Origin: Aphidius gifuensis | Lineage: Eukaryota > Arthropoda > Insecta > Hymenoptera > Braconidae | Reading direction: 5' to 3' | Length of the DNA stretch: 64,000 nucleotides | Assembly: GCF_014905175.1 (NCBI RefSeq) | Contig: NC_057792.1 | Location: forward strand, 12,379,321-12,443,320 | In this document: positions 47,100-58,974 of the stretch, piece after piece | Layout: the number at the start of each line of letters is the position of its first letter | Numbering within the stretch: position 1 is the first letter of the stretch | The notes under the pieces: generated by a model | What the model saw: only the letters and a program-made list of their open reading frames with translations | Database searches by the model: none | Told to the model about the DNA's origin: nothing | Position numbers and translations under genes: made by a program

Positions 47100-47475
47100 C
47101 ACGGAAATATTTTATAAAAATTTTATAAAAATTTTATAAAATGACTTTATAAAATTGTTTTATAAAATTTTTATAAAAAATGGGCAAACTTGTTAAGAAG
47201 TTTTGATAAAATTTTGATAAAATTTTGATAAAATTTTAATAAAGTTTTGATAAAATTTTAATAAAGTTTTGATAAAATTTTGATAAAATTTTGATAAAAT
47301 TTTTAAATAAATTGGGATAAAATTTTTATGAAAATTTGATCAAGTTTTTATAAAATTTTTATGAAATTTTGATCAAGTTTTTATAAAATTTTGATAAAAT
47401 TTTTATAAAATATTGATAAAATTTTTATAAAATATTGATAAAATTTTTATAAAATTTTTATAAAGTTTTAGTTTA
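47100..47475. repeat. Low-complexity (TTTTGATAAAA)n tandem repeat
   Basis: About 375 bp of TTTTATAAAA and TTTTGATAAAA variants with 11-12 bp spacing. From 47,476 to 47,789 only A/T-rich sequence follows, including two AAAATAAAAATGATAAACAT repeats. Confidence 0.85.
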
Positions 47476-47789
47476 AAAAAAAAACAGTCTCATTTATTAT
47501 TGAACTTTATTAAATTATAAAACATTAATTAATACTTAAGAAAAGATACATAAAAAAGTTATTTTAATGAAAAAAAAAGAACAATGTGTAACTGAAATAC
47601 TCAAAATATTAACATAAATTTATTATGTTAATATTTTGCATATAACAAGATTGTTATATATTTGAAAAATAATTTTTTTTTTTCAACATGAAAATAAAAA
47701 TGATAAACATAAACCAAAAAATAAAAATGATAAACATAAACCGAAAAATGAAAATGAAAAACAAAATTTTTGCCAACAATCACCAAAAT

Positions 47790-50700
47790 CTACAATGATT
47801 CATCAGTATCAGTCATTTTTTTTTGGTTTTTTTTTTCCAACTGAAACAAAAATATTGTATTAAATTTAAAACAAAAAAAATTGTATTTTAAGTTTTCTAT
47901 GTGATAAAATACCTGCTGTGGTTTATGTGCATCATGACGTAACTGTGATAATCTTGTGTTAACATTAGTGCCAAAAATGGAATCATTGAATTTTTCTTTG
48001 AAGTGAAGTTTCACAGTTTCTGGATAAATGGTAATTATATGTTAATAACAATAAAAATTAAACTCAAATAGTAATAATAATAATAATAAATCGTAATGAT
48101 ATTAAAACCAATACCAACAACAACAATATAAATAATAATAATAATATTACTATTATATAATTATTAATTTGAATATGATGATCAATTAATAGTTTACCTT
48201 TTATTGCATTCATTTTATTTCTATCAAGCTTTTCAAGTTTATTATCTTCTTCAATTTTTTTTTTCTTTGAACGACCTCCTTGATAATTACTTTTGAGTAA
48301 AATATTTTCATCAAATGATGCCATGACCAAATGCCATGACATTCTTGTGAATGTTGGTTGAAGTTTGGCAATATCCCATTTAGCACGTGGAATTGGATAT
48401 TTATTTTCACCAGATCCAATCATTTTTACCTGTAGAAAAATATCAAAACAATGATTATATTTAAATTATTACAAATCTTTAAGTTAATCTACAATATATT
48501 TTATATTACTTCTTTGTTATTATTTGAAATTGTTTTGCTTGTTCCTGGATTAGATTTATATTCGTCATCAGAATCAATATCAGTGTCTGATGAAGTTTTT
48601 TGTCTTTTTAATGTTTTTTGATTTAATCCAGAGAAGAAACTATTCAGAACTGCATAGACATAAAAAAAAAAACATGTATTTATTTTTTAATAAAAATATT
48701 AACGTATTATTAAAAGAATAAAGCATATTAATAACTTTACAAACCATCATGTAAGTCTTTTTTAGTAACATATTGATCATTACTAATTTTTTCTTGTGTT
48801 TCAACTGCTTCTGATTTTCGTTTATTATTCAAACTTTTCATAGCTAAATCTTTGATTGATTCTAATGGAATCTATAGATAGATATAAAAAAAAAAAAATT
48901 TTTGACATATTGAACTTTTTTTCAATAAAAATTTAAAAAAAAAAAAAATTATTTGTTAAAACTTACTGTTTTGTTTTCATTTGCAATTGCATCAAGTTTT
49001 GTAGCCAAATTAACTGGGCGCGTTGGTTGCGTATCAATGTCATTATTTTCCTATTATTTTTGAAAAAAAAAATATATTACTCAAGTATAATTTATGTACT
49101 AGTTAATACGATACAAATTTTTTCAACTTGCCTTTTTTGATGAATTCGTGATGATTCGTTTTGGTGATATTATTCCATTTATTAAATTGAGTTTCTTCTC
49201 TAATTTTTTTGATGATTCTAAATTTTTTAAAAATTAAAATGAAAGATTAATAAACATGAATATGAAAAAAAAAGATGTGTGTTATTGTACGCACAGGGAA
49301 GTGAAACTTCTTTAGTAATTCTAATAAATAGTAATTGAAAGATCTCTCGTTGCATTAATATATTTTTGACTAGTTGTCTTTTTCACTCTCATTCCGAGTG
49401 TACTATTATGTTCATTCAGTCATTAACAATTATGATAGAAATTTTTAAATTTATTGATTAGTTATAATATTAAGGTTCTATGTAAATGAAATTCTAATTT
49501 AAAAACTTAACACAGAATATAATTTTATATAAATATTTATTTATTGAACCACTAGTCAGCTGAACACTTCTATTACTATTTTATGTATACATTCATTCTG
49601 TTTTATGTATATATTCATGAAATACTGAGTTTTTTCAGTTGCTCTTTTATCTTCAGGATTTTTGTCGGGATGATATCTTTTAATATTTTCCCGATATATC
49701 AACTTTAGATGACTTAAGCTTTCAATATTATTGAATATTGAGTCAATTTCAGCCTCGTAATCTCACATGTTACAGCCTGAAAAATATAAATAAAATTAAT
49801 ACAAATTATAATGGAAATAAAGTTGATTTTAATTTAGTAGCTATCTCTTCAATATTTGAATGAAAAAAAAAGACCTGGTAACATTTGTTGGGTCATGTGG
49901 CCAGCGTTACCTGTTGACAATTGAAAATTTTCAATACTCCGGCTAGGGCCATTGTTATTTTTATTGCTTAGACATATTTTGACCGTGAATTAACGAAAAC
50001 ATTATTCATATTTAAAAGAAAGGCAATAGAGTTTTTCAAAGCTTTTTTTGGAGCATTATTAACATTTTATTTCAACTCTATGATGACATTTTTTGGTCCG
50101 TTTTTTTTATTTTTTTTTCGGCGAGCCATAACTTTTGTTATAATCAAGATAGGGAATTCGTATTAGGCTCAAATTTAGCACCTAAAAAAAATCTTGTGAC
50201 GGCATTACAGTTTTTTTTTTCTCTCAATAACAGTTTTCGAGCAAAAAAATTAAATATCCGAATTTTTTGTCAAATTTTGAAGTTTTTTTTTTTTTTTCTC
50301 AAAAACTATTATAGATAGGGGAAAAAACCCATTAAGCGGGCGATAGAGTTTTTTGAGACGAATAATATGAGCCTTATACGGAGTCTCTCTTTAGATTTCG
50401 CGTTGAGTTATTCATTGCGCCGTTTTTAAGTTTTTTCGGCGAGCCATAACTTTTGTTATAATCAAGATAGGAAGTTCGTATTAGGCTCAAATTATGTGCC
50501 TCAAAAAAATCTAGTAACGGCATTAGGGGTTTTTTTCTCTCTCAATAACAGTTTTCGAGAAAAAAAATTAAATATCAGAATTTTTTTTTTTAATTTTATA
50601 GCTTTTTTCTTTTTTTCTCAAAAACTATTATAAACGGAAAGGAATTTTGCAAAGCGGGCGATAGAGTTTTTTGAGACACAAAAATTAAGCCTAATACGAA

Positions 50701-53147
50701 GTCTCTACTATGATTTTGCGTCGAGTTATATATTGCGCCATTTTTATAACTTGTAAAATTTTTACATGAAAACGTATGTACTATTTTAAGTTACATAAAT
50801 AATAATTTAAGAATGATGAAATATATAACACAAAAGATTCACGAATAAAAAACCTTTGGTGATAAATACTCTCTGATGGAAAGTTTAGACACCACAAATT
50901 TTTAAGTAAGAAAAAAAAACTTTTTCAAAATTTACATTTTAGTTTTTTGATCAAAAACTATTATCAATAGAGCAAAAAACCTATAACGCGGGCGATAGAG
51001 TTTTTTAATGCGCTTCTTTTGAGCCTGGTACGAAGTCTCTCGGTTAGTTAGTTCGTAAGTTATGAGCGTTTTTTTCTTTTCGCCGATGAATTCAAGACTG
51101 CGGCTGAGCTTATGGTTCCTAGCCTCCGTAAAAAAAAAAAAAAAACAAAACGAACTATTTGATGTTAAAAAAATTTAATGTCAAATAATGATCGATTTTT
51201 TTAACATCTTTTTTATGAGCGAATTAACCACAAACACATGATGGTGCTTCATCGCCGCCACCACCACCACCATGTATTTGTTCTATTATGATTGCTGCTG
51301 TTTATATATGATCAATATTGTTATTGTTATTTTGATTTCCACTGGGTACATCATTTATAAAATTATTATTTACTCCTGTTGTTGTTGTTTCATTGAATGA
51401 TTCAATATTTAATCATCTGTTCCAATTTTTTTGTCCTTAACAAATTCATTCAAGATCTTGAATTTATTTCGATCATGGCAAGCACGATCATAACAAGCAC
51501 ATAAACTTGAATAACCACTATCTTGTGTATTATTTGATTATTGAACAGATTTATTTCAAATACTCATTATTTGATTTAAAATATTATTACAACTACCGGT
51601 ACAAGTCTCATGAAAATTACCAGACATTAGTATAGCACCTGGTCCTATTTTAAATTTTACTGATTTAGGATTACCAGTACATTTATCAGATGTTTTTGAT
51701 GATATTTCAGTGTCATTAATTGTCTCTTGAAATCCTATACAATCTAAAATACGATCTTTACTATCTTTACGTTCATGTAGTACCAAATTTTATCCACATT
51801 TTATTTATTGTTGTTTGGTATTGTGGTTATGATGTTGCTGTCGTATTATGTCAAGCACCTCAATAACCACTATCTTGTGTATTAATTGTTTATTTAACAG
51901 ATTTATTTTACATACTCATTATTTGTTTAAAAATATTATTATAACCACCATTACAAGTCTCATCAAAATTATCAGACATTGGTATAGCACCTCGTCGTAT
52001 TTTAATTTTTACTTATTTAGGATTACCAGTACATTTGTCACATTTTTCTGCTAATATTTCAATGTCATTAATTGTTTCTTGAAATCCTATACAATCTAAA
52101 ATACCATCTTTATTATCTTTACGTTTACGTGGTACCACATTTCATCCACATATTATTTATTGTTGTTTGGTATTGTGATTATGATGTTGCTGTCGTATTA
52201 TGTCAAGCACTTGAATAACCACTATCTTGGGTTTTATTTGTTTATTTGACAAATTCATTTTCAATACTCATTATTTGATTAAAAATATTATTACAACCAC
52301 CAGTACAAGTCTCATGAAAATTACCAGACATTGGTATAAGATCTAGACGTATTTTAAATTTTACTGATTTAGGATTACCAGTACATTTATCACATGTTTC
52401 TAATAATATTTCAATGTCATTAATTGTCTCTTGAAATCCTATACAATCTAAATTACCATCTTTGCTATCTTTACGTTCGCGTGGTACCACATTTTATCCA
52501 CATATTATTTATTGTTGTTTGGTATTGTGATGTTGCTGTCGTATTATGTCAAGCACTTGAATAACCACTATCTTGTGTATTACTTGTTTATTTAACAGAT
52601 TAATTTTAAATACTCATTATTTGATCAAAAATAAAATAATAAATTATATATTGTATATAATAAAAGTGATTCACCTTTGTCTCTTGAATCTTTCATGAAA
52701 CTAAAATTTTAAACAAATTTTTTTGTATCGTTGTCAAGGGAATAAATAAATAAAACAAGATAAAAAATAATTTAAAATTACTTACCTTCATACCGTTACT
52801 TTCGTTGCATCCATCTTTTGTTTTTTTTTTTTTCTGCCCATTCTAAAGAAGTTTCACTTCAAAAATAAATAAAATAAAATAAAGAACAATAATAATAAAA
52901 TATTTTAACAAATTTTAATCTCACCTGATACAGCAATTACAATGCCTTCATAAACCAACCAGCCACCAAGTGGTTCTTTCTTTGTATCATGCCATTCAAT
53001 GGCAAAAGTTTTATCAACTTCATAAATATCATCGTTAAATTTTTTTAAATCAAAATTTTTTATGTGATTGATATTTATGCCAACAGTATATGATCCTGCA
53101 TCGTCTCCTTTTGTCCACTTTATCAATGCAAACTTATCTTCTGCCAT
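47790..53147 (-). CDS. BEN-domain protein, eight exons, 349 residues
   Basis: Minus-strand join of 53147-52925, 49217-49132, 49050-48967, 48871-48745, 48649-48510, 48429-48198, 48019-47913 and 47840-47790. All phases agree, there is no internal stop, and it ends at TAG 47,790. Exon 1 gives an N-terminal region starting MAEDKFALIKW and ending GGWLVYEGIVIAVS. Residues about 75-220 are Lys/Asn-rich with an acidic stretch DTDIDSDDE. Residues about 222-333 form a BEN-like domain (IPRAKWDIAKL, MSWHLVMASFDENILL, DRNKMNAIK, TVKLHFKEKF, NVNTRLSQLRHDA). BEN domains bind DNA or chromatin partners. The first intron (3.7 kb) is filled with repeats. The exon 2 donor is GC (AAG|GCAAGT); the others are GT. 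A 5' UTR intron is likely (donor at 53,575, acceptor at 53,164). Whether this is a host gene or element cargo is open. Confidence 0.78.
49132..49217 (-). other. BEN exon 2 with GC-AG donor
   Basis: The exon ends AAAAAAG|GCAAGT, a textbook GC donor with otherwise perfect consensus. The same bases are kept in the right arm at 62,764. Confidence 0.65.
49556..49768 (-). pseudogene. J-domain-like reading frame in BEN intron 1 (left arm)
   Basis: Minus strand: ATG at 49,768 is followed at once by TGA, then an open frame to the stop at 49,556. The frame contains LKLIYRENIKRYHPDKNPED, matching helix II, the invariant HPD loop and the start of helix III of DnaJ-type co-chaperones. Helix III is cut short after TEKTQYF. 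An acceptor TTTTTCAG (minus strand) precedes it. Real J domains are about 70 residues; here only the centre is kept. It is likely a gene fragment captured in the intron. The copy in the right arm has extra indels. Confidence 0.6.
49872..51145 (-). repeat. Box-repeat element, copy B (left arm)
   Basis: Inverted relative to copy A. One end is AGACCTGGTAACATTTGTTG with ACTCCGGCTAGGGCC. The other is CTGCGGCTGAGCTTATGGTT followed by CCTAGCCTCCGT and an A-run. GCGGGCGATAGAGTTTT boxes (inverse of the ACTCTATCGCCCGC box) occur near 50,337, 50,656 and 50,990. It lies in intron 1 of the BEN gene. Confidence 0.8.
51420..52620 (-). repeat. Three tandem Cys-rich units, about 350 bp each (left arm)
   Basis: Minus-strand units beginning near 52,490, 52,140 and 51,790. 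The best preserved (52,490-52,242) encodes 82 residues with LDCIGFQETINDIEI, CDKCTGNPKSVKFKI and ETCTGGCNNIFNQIM. The middle unit has a stop, and the last is altered at the first Cys pair. Each unit is preceded by ACAAGATAGTGGTTATTCAA. After the last unit a further open segment (SGYSSLCACYDRACHDRNKF, then KILNEFVKDKKIG) adds Cys residues and ends at a stop near 51,413. The paired Cys suggest a small zinc-binding or secreted module, but no family is recognised and no splice link to the BEN exons is proven. Confidence 0.6.
52785..52846 (-). other. Possible alternative exon after BEN exon 1
   Basis: Minus-strand segment between acceptor TTCTTTAG and donor GTAAGT that would read through an A13 run into GCNESNGMK if the run were one base shorter. 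As written it gives a stop. The right-arm equivalent (near 58,765-58,801) has lost part of it. Confidence 0.25.
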
Positions 53148-53562
53148 CTTGAAAATGTATATTCTAGAAAATAATAAAAATTAATTAGCAACCACTGTAA
53201 TATATTCATATATTTTTCTTATTATTATTAAACGTATAAGGTTATATATTTCTTTTTTTATTTTCTTTTTTTTTTTTTTTATATGCATCAAGATGACAAA
53301 ATTATTATACAAAATAATGTCAATCATTTTTACTTTAATTTATAACCTATTAAATATACATTGTTAAATAATTTTTTTTTGTTGCATACATAAAAAGTAA
53401 TAAAATTTTTATAAATTTAATTTAATTGATCAGTTATTTGGATTTATAAGATGTCATACATGCAGCTACGTAGTATAAAAAATATAATTTTTATATCCTA
53501 AATATATTTATATTATTTATTTTAATTTTTATAAATCAAATTTCAAAAAATATTAACCTACT

Positions 53563-53775
53563 TACCAAATTAAATAATTCAATTCCACCTTTTTTAATTA
53601 ACAATAATAACCGATAAAAATTATTAATTTCCATATGATGCAAGTTGATTCTTGTAATATACTGGCTGATTTTTTCCTTTGTTCGATATGAAAGTCGATG
53701 CCCGCTTTAACACAACGATGTGATCACGTGAAATACACAACAATTGCAGCCATCTTGACAAAAAAATTTTAGATA
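53563..53775 (-). promoter_or_regulatory. Probable BEN promoter/5' UTR (left arm)
   Basis: Minus-strand AAGATGGCTGCAATTG, a YY1-like start motif, followed by the palindromic E-box CACGTG in TTTCACGTGATCACATCG, then sequence to a GTAAGTAGG donor at 53,575. The same arrangement is mirrored at 57,358-57,546 in the right arm. Transcription has not been shown. Confidence 0.4.
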
Positions 53776-54082
53776 GAGCTAGGTTTTTTTTTTTTTTTTA
53801 ATTTACACACAATGGTTACTGATTTAGTTATAAAGAGGGCACCACTTTGGGTGTGACAATCGTCTCAGATATAGTTGTCATGTGTGCGTCAGTATTTACT
53901 AAATGTTAATAAATATTAAATAATATTATTTAAAAATCAATAATTTTATTATTTTTTATTTTTAATAAAATTATTATTTTTTATTTTTCATAATAATAAT
54001 AATTATTTTAATATTATTTAATATTATTACGAAACAAAATTAATAAGAATATTCAAATAATTAAGAGCAAAAAAAAAAAACA

Positions 54083-57030
54083 GTAATAATAATTAAACAC
54101 ATACTGTAGTTAATCGAAAGATACATCATGTCATCAAAAAAACGAGGCCGATATAAGCGATATTTAGTGCAAGACAGTACTGTTAAAATACCTCGCCGTA
54201 CACTTTATAATATAAAGAAAAAGTATCGGACTTATACTTCAAATGATCATAATAAGTACGTTTTTTTTTATTTATAATTTACATCAACATGAATAATTTT
54301 TTTTTTAAAGAATTTATTATTATTTTTTTCTTAGCTCATCCTCAAGCGAAGAAGAAGGAAGATTACACCGTATTGTTAGTATAATTATCTTCAATATTTA
54401 TTAAATTGATTGTACTAACAAATTATGAACGAATACAGTTTACTATAGAAAAACTGCAATTTTTTTTTTCTTTTTCAAGGGTAATTTTAATTCTCAAAAA
54501 CACATGTCATCAGCGTCTTACGATGTAAAAAATGAAGAATCTTCTAGTGATGATAATTCAAATCATTCTTCAGCTTCTGATAAAAATTCATTGGAACCAG
54601 TTAATGAAAACCTACATCACCAATACGAACCAAAGACTCTCGATAATGCTGTAAGTACATTTATATAATATCACAAACAGTAAAAATAATATGCAATATT
54701 ATTATTAAAAATAATATGTTTTAACTAAACAAAAATTTCCCGTAGGAACGTGAAAATACGCATTCTAATGAAAGCGAGCTATCATATTCAAGCAATTCTG
54801 AGTCCTCTGAACTGTTTGATAGTGATTGCTCCGATATTGGAGAATTAATCCAAGAACAAAATTTATCTGATGATTTTGTTCCTCCAAATGTTGAAGAACC
54901 ATTCCATCGAAGTGCCTATTCCAAAAAAGTTATTCTTAGAACTTTATTGGTGCTTGCGGTAAAATTGCGTCATAATCTTACGTATACTGCAGCAGAAGAT
55001 CTTGCTAAATTGATAGATATCGAAGCTACAGATAAAGTTGGGAATACATCTAAATATCATACTCAAATGATTGTAAGTGACTACGCTATTCCAATTAATG
55101 TTCAACATTTTTGTCCATTTTGTCATTTATTTGCTGGAACAGAACCAACTGATATCGAAAGGAATGATTATTCCCAAATACTACAATGTATTGAATGTCA
55201 TTGTGAATTTAATATTCAAAAAAATCGAGAAGATGGTAATATATTTATGTATTTATCATTAGCTGATCAGTTGAAAAATTTCTTCGAAGATCATCATGAC
55301 GATATATTAGACTGTAATCATCGGCAAAAGCAATTCCAACATAATATTGAAAATATTTATGATTCTAATTTATACCAAAAAATTATTCCATCACATGAAA
55401 TATCATCGAACAACACAATTAGTATCAACTTTAGTATTGATGGAACTCCACTTTTCAAGAGTTCACAAACATCTATCACTCCTATTCTTTGTACAATAAA
55501 TGAATTGCATCCAAAACAACAACGACAGCAGATAATGTTAGTAAGTATTTATCTGGGATCGAAAAAACCTAATATCAATGAATATGTGAAACCTTTTGTT
55601 GCTGAAGCAACACTGTTAGCCACTCATGGGTTTCGATATGTTTTTAAAGGTAAAGAATATACTAAAACATGCAAAACATTACTTGGAGTTGTTGATTCCG
55701 TTGAGCGGCCTGCCTTAAGGTGCACTACTTCTTTTCGTGGTTTTTATGGGTGTGGACTTTGCTTAAATGAAGGAATTGAACGTCCAAAAGGAAACGGTAA
55801 TGTTCATGTTTACCCCATAGATGAGCATGGAAACGCTCATGGTCTTGGTCTTAGAAACCACCAAGACACACTGAAACATGCAGAAACTGGAGAAAAAGGT
55901 GTCAAAGGTCGATCCACATTATGTAATATCCCAGGTTTTGATATTATCAAAAATCTTCCACCAGACTGGATGCATTCCGTTGCACTTGGCGTATGCAGGC
56001 AGTTTTCAGCAATGTGGTTTGACTCATGCAATCACAATAAACCATTCTACTTTCAGCGTTTTGTCAATAAAATTGATGATTATGCTTGTCTGTCAGATCA
56101 ATGCACACAGTTACAGCTTTATTGTGATATATCTGTTGATTCACCTATTAAACACATCTTTGGTACAAGGTGTTCAAACCCTATATGGAGTTGAATATGT
56201 TCACTTTTAAAGAGTCCTTTATGGACGCACAGTGCATTCAGGTATTTAATTTAATCTGTAAATGTAAAATAATAGATGAATAATTATTAAAATTTTTTTA
56301 GGTATGAAGACTTTCACCAAGAACTTAAAGGATTTGTTAAAAGTTCTAATTCCGTGAACTTACAAATTCTACATTCGTTCCGAGCAAAGTTCGCATTAGA
56401 AAAAATGATTAATTTGTATTTTGATGAATTAAATTGTAGTCAGCGTCGATGGCTAGACAATTTATTGAAAAAGAAAAAGGTTCCTGCCGTCTCGATGACA
56501 ATTGACAACCTTAAACTACATGGCAAGTCTGAAACACTTAATCAAATACCAGATGATGACTGTAATGCTCTTCAACGATTGAACGTATTTCCTGATCAAT
56601 CTAGCTTGAAACATTATTTCAAAAAAATATCTATAAATAGTGAAATTATAGTAAGCAAGAGCTATACAAAAGTAAAAAAAAGAAATAGTTATACTGTACT
56701 TCTTGAAAATCAGCAGATATTTGAAATTGAAACTTTCGTCGTCATTCAGGTAGAAAAAGAAAAAAAATGTTATGCTTTGGGATTCTATTACGATAGATGT
56801 CCCTCACCATACCCTCGGAGAACACTGAAGCATTTAATATTTATTAAAAAATGTATGTCATATGCAGCAGTTGACGTGATGAAAATTGAACACAAAGTCA
56901 TTATTGTGCCTATACCACAAGAAGATTTTTTGTTTGTAGCATGTAGTCATCCCAACCGCTTTGAGTTACTACATTGATAGTTTAAAGATATTAAATAAAA
57001 CGAATATAATCTTTATATAATAAAAAGAAT
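54083..57030 (+). other. Spacer of the giant inverted repeat
   Basis: 2,948 bp of unique sequence between the arms, almost wholly occupied by the CACTA/EnSpm-type transposase gene. Confidence 0.9.
54128..56977 (+). pseudogene. CACTA/EnSpm-type transposase with one in-frame TGA
   Basis: Join 54128-54255, 54335-54374, 54480-54650, 54746-56241, 56302-56977 keeps one frame for 837 codons, broken only by TGA at 56,192-56,194. The N-terminus is basic, then Ser/Asp/Glu-rich. The tnp2-like core follows: HFCPFCHLFAGTEP and CIECHCEF (zinc-type Cys pairs), NFSIDGTPLFKSS (likely first catalytic Asp), LGSKKPNINEYVKPF, LLGVVDSVERPALR, GCGLCLNEG, and LPPDWMHSVALGVCRQF, the MH..xLGV signature of EnSpm transposases. 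After the TGA the frame resumes with LKSPLWTHSAFRYEDFHQEL, normally found shortly before the end of the core. Compared with relatives a short stretch (roughly 15 residues) around the TGA seems missing. Position exactly between the arms suggests this enzyme mobilised the palindrome, which is inference. Confidence 0.8.
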
Positions 57031-57357
57031 TGTTTTTTTTTTTTGCTCTTAATTATTTGAATATTCTTATTAATTTTGTTTCGTAATAATATTAAATAAT
57101 ATTAAAATAATTATTATTATTATGAAAAATAAAAAATAATAATTTTATTAAAAATAAAAAATAATAAAATTATTGATTTTTAAATAATATTATTTAATAT
57201 TTATTAACATTTAGTAAATACTGACGCACACATGACAACTATATCTGAGACGATTGTCACACCCAAAGTGGTGCCCTCTTTATAACTAAATCAGTAACCA
57301 TTGTGTGTAAATTAAAAAAAAAAAAAAAACCTAGCTCTATCTAAAATTTTTTTGTCA

Positions 57358-57546
57358 AGATGGCTGCAATTGTTGTGTATTTCACGTGATCACATCGTTG
57401 TGTTAAAGCGGGCATCGACTTTCATATCGAACAAAGGAAAAAATCAGCCAGTATATTACAAGAATCAACTTGCATCATATGGAAATTAATAATTTTTATC
57501 GGTTATTATTGTTAATTAAAAAAGGTGGAATTGAATTATTTAATTT
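57358..57546 (+). promoter_or_regulatory. Probable BEN promoter/5' UTR (right arm)
   Basis: AAGATGGCTGCAATTG and TTTCACGTGATCACATCG as in the left arm, then sequence to a weaker donor TTTG|GTTAGT at 57,546. Confidence 0.4.
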
Positions 57547-58045
57547 GGTTAGTAATATTTTTGAAAATATTTATAAAATTAAAATAAATATATATAAATA
57601 TTATTTAGGTATAAAAATTTTTGTTATACTACGCAAATGTAACATCTTATAAATATATATGTCAATTTAAATTATTTAATTAATATTACATGTACACTGA
57701 AAAAATAATTGTTTCATGTATATTTAATGGTTTATAAAGTAAAATGATTGAATTTTAAAGTTATTTATTTTAAAACGCACAGATGAAATACTAAAAAATT
57801 AATATAAAAATTTACCTTTTACTTATGCAATACAAAATATATGAAATTTACGTTTGCTAATTAATTTTATTATTTTCTAGAAAAATTTCGATGGCAGAAG
57901 ATAGTTTGCATTGTTAAAGTGGACAAATTTGACAGTAAATATTCAAAAATCAATCACAAAAAAAATTAAAAAATTAACAATGTAGATAATTATTTCATTT
58001 AAACATGATAAAAAAAAAAGTTGGTTTAATTTGAATCAATTTAAT
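57540..58045 (+). repeat. Extra degenerate copy of the BEN exon-1 region (right arm only)
   Basis: This block has the same order as the one that follows it: donor, A/T-rich intron with CATCTTATAAAT, acceptor TTTTCTAG, then GATGGCAGAAGATAGTTTGC. After ATG 57,891 the frame stops soon and the rest decays (GTAAATATTCAAAAATCAAT). It is clearly older than the arm duplication, yet the left arm lacks it. Confidence 0.7.
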
Positions 58046-58974
58046 TTGGTAAGTAGGTTAATATTTTTGAAATTTGATTTATAAAATTAAAATAAATAAT
58101 ATAAATATATTTAGGATATAAAATTATATTTTTATACTACGTAGCTGCATGTATGACATCTTATAAATCCAAATAACTGATCAATTAAATTAAATTTATA
58201 AAATTTTATTACTTTTTATGTATGCAACAAAAAAAAAAATTATTTAACAATGTATATTTAATAGGTTATAAATTTAAAGTAAAATGATTGACATTATTTT
58301 GTATAATAATTTTGTCATCTTGATGCATATAAAAAAAAAAAAAAAAAAAGAAAATAAAAAAAAAATATATAACCTATACGTTTAATAATAATAAGAAAAA
58401 TATATGAATATATTACAGTGGTTGCATTAATTTTATTATTTCTAGAATATACATTTTCAAGATGGCAGAAGATAAGTTTTATTGATAAAGTGGACAAAAG
58501 GAGACGATGCAGGATCATATACTGTTGGCATAAATATCAATCACATAAAAAATTTTGATTTAAAAAAATTTAACGATGATATTTATGAAGTTGATAAAAC
58601 TTTTGCCATTGAATGGCATGATACAAAGAAAGAACCACTTGGTGGCTGGTTGGTTTATGAAGGCATTGTAATTGCTGTATCAGGTGAGATTAAAATTTGT
58701 TAAAATATTTTATTATTATTGTTCTTATTTTATTTTTATTTATTTTTGAAGTGAAACTTTACAGAAAACAAAAGATGGATGCAACGAAAGTAACGGTATG
58801 AAGGTAAGTAATTTTAAATTATTTTTTATCTTGTTTTATTTATTTATTCCCTTGACAACGATACAAAAAAATTTGTTTAAAATTTTAGTTTCATGAAAGA
58901 TTCAAGAGACAAAGGTGAATCACTTTTATTATATACAATATATAATTTATTATTTTATTTTTGATCAAATAATG

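Larger units (their letters stand above)
47896..54082 (-). repeat. Left arm of giant inverted repeat
   Basis: Reverse complement of 57,031-64,000. The BEN exon block matches base for base where compared, with a constant position sum of 111,896 for all six shared BEN exons. The inner edge ends ...AGAGCAAAAAAAAAAAACA at 54,082. The left arm is about 780 bp shorter than the visible right arm, mainly because it lacks one tandem unit and a duplicated exon-1 block. The outer edge is unknown because its partner would lie past 64,000; the repeat may extend further left than 47,896. Confidence 0.95.

Noticed and set aside
58315..58518. Phe-rich minus-strand ORF
   Set aside because: Product of an A-run; overlaps BEN exon 1 on the opposite strand.
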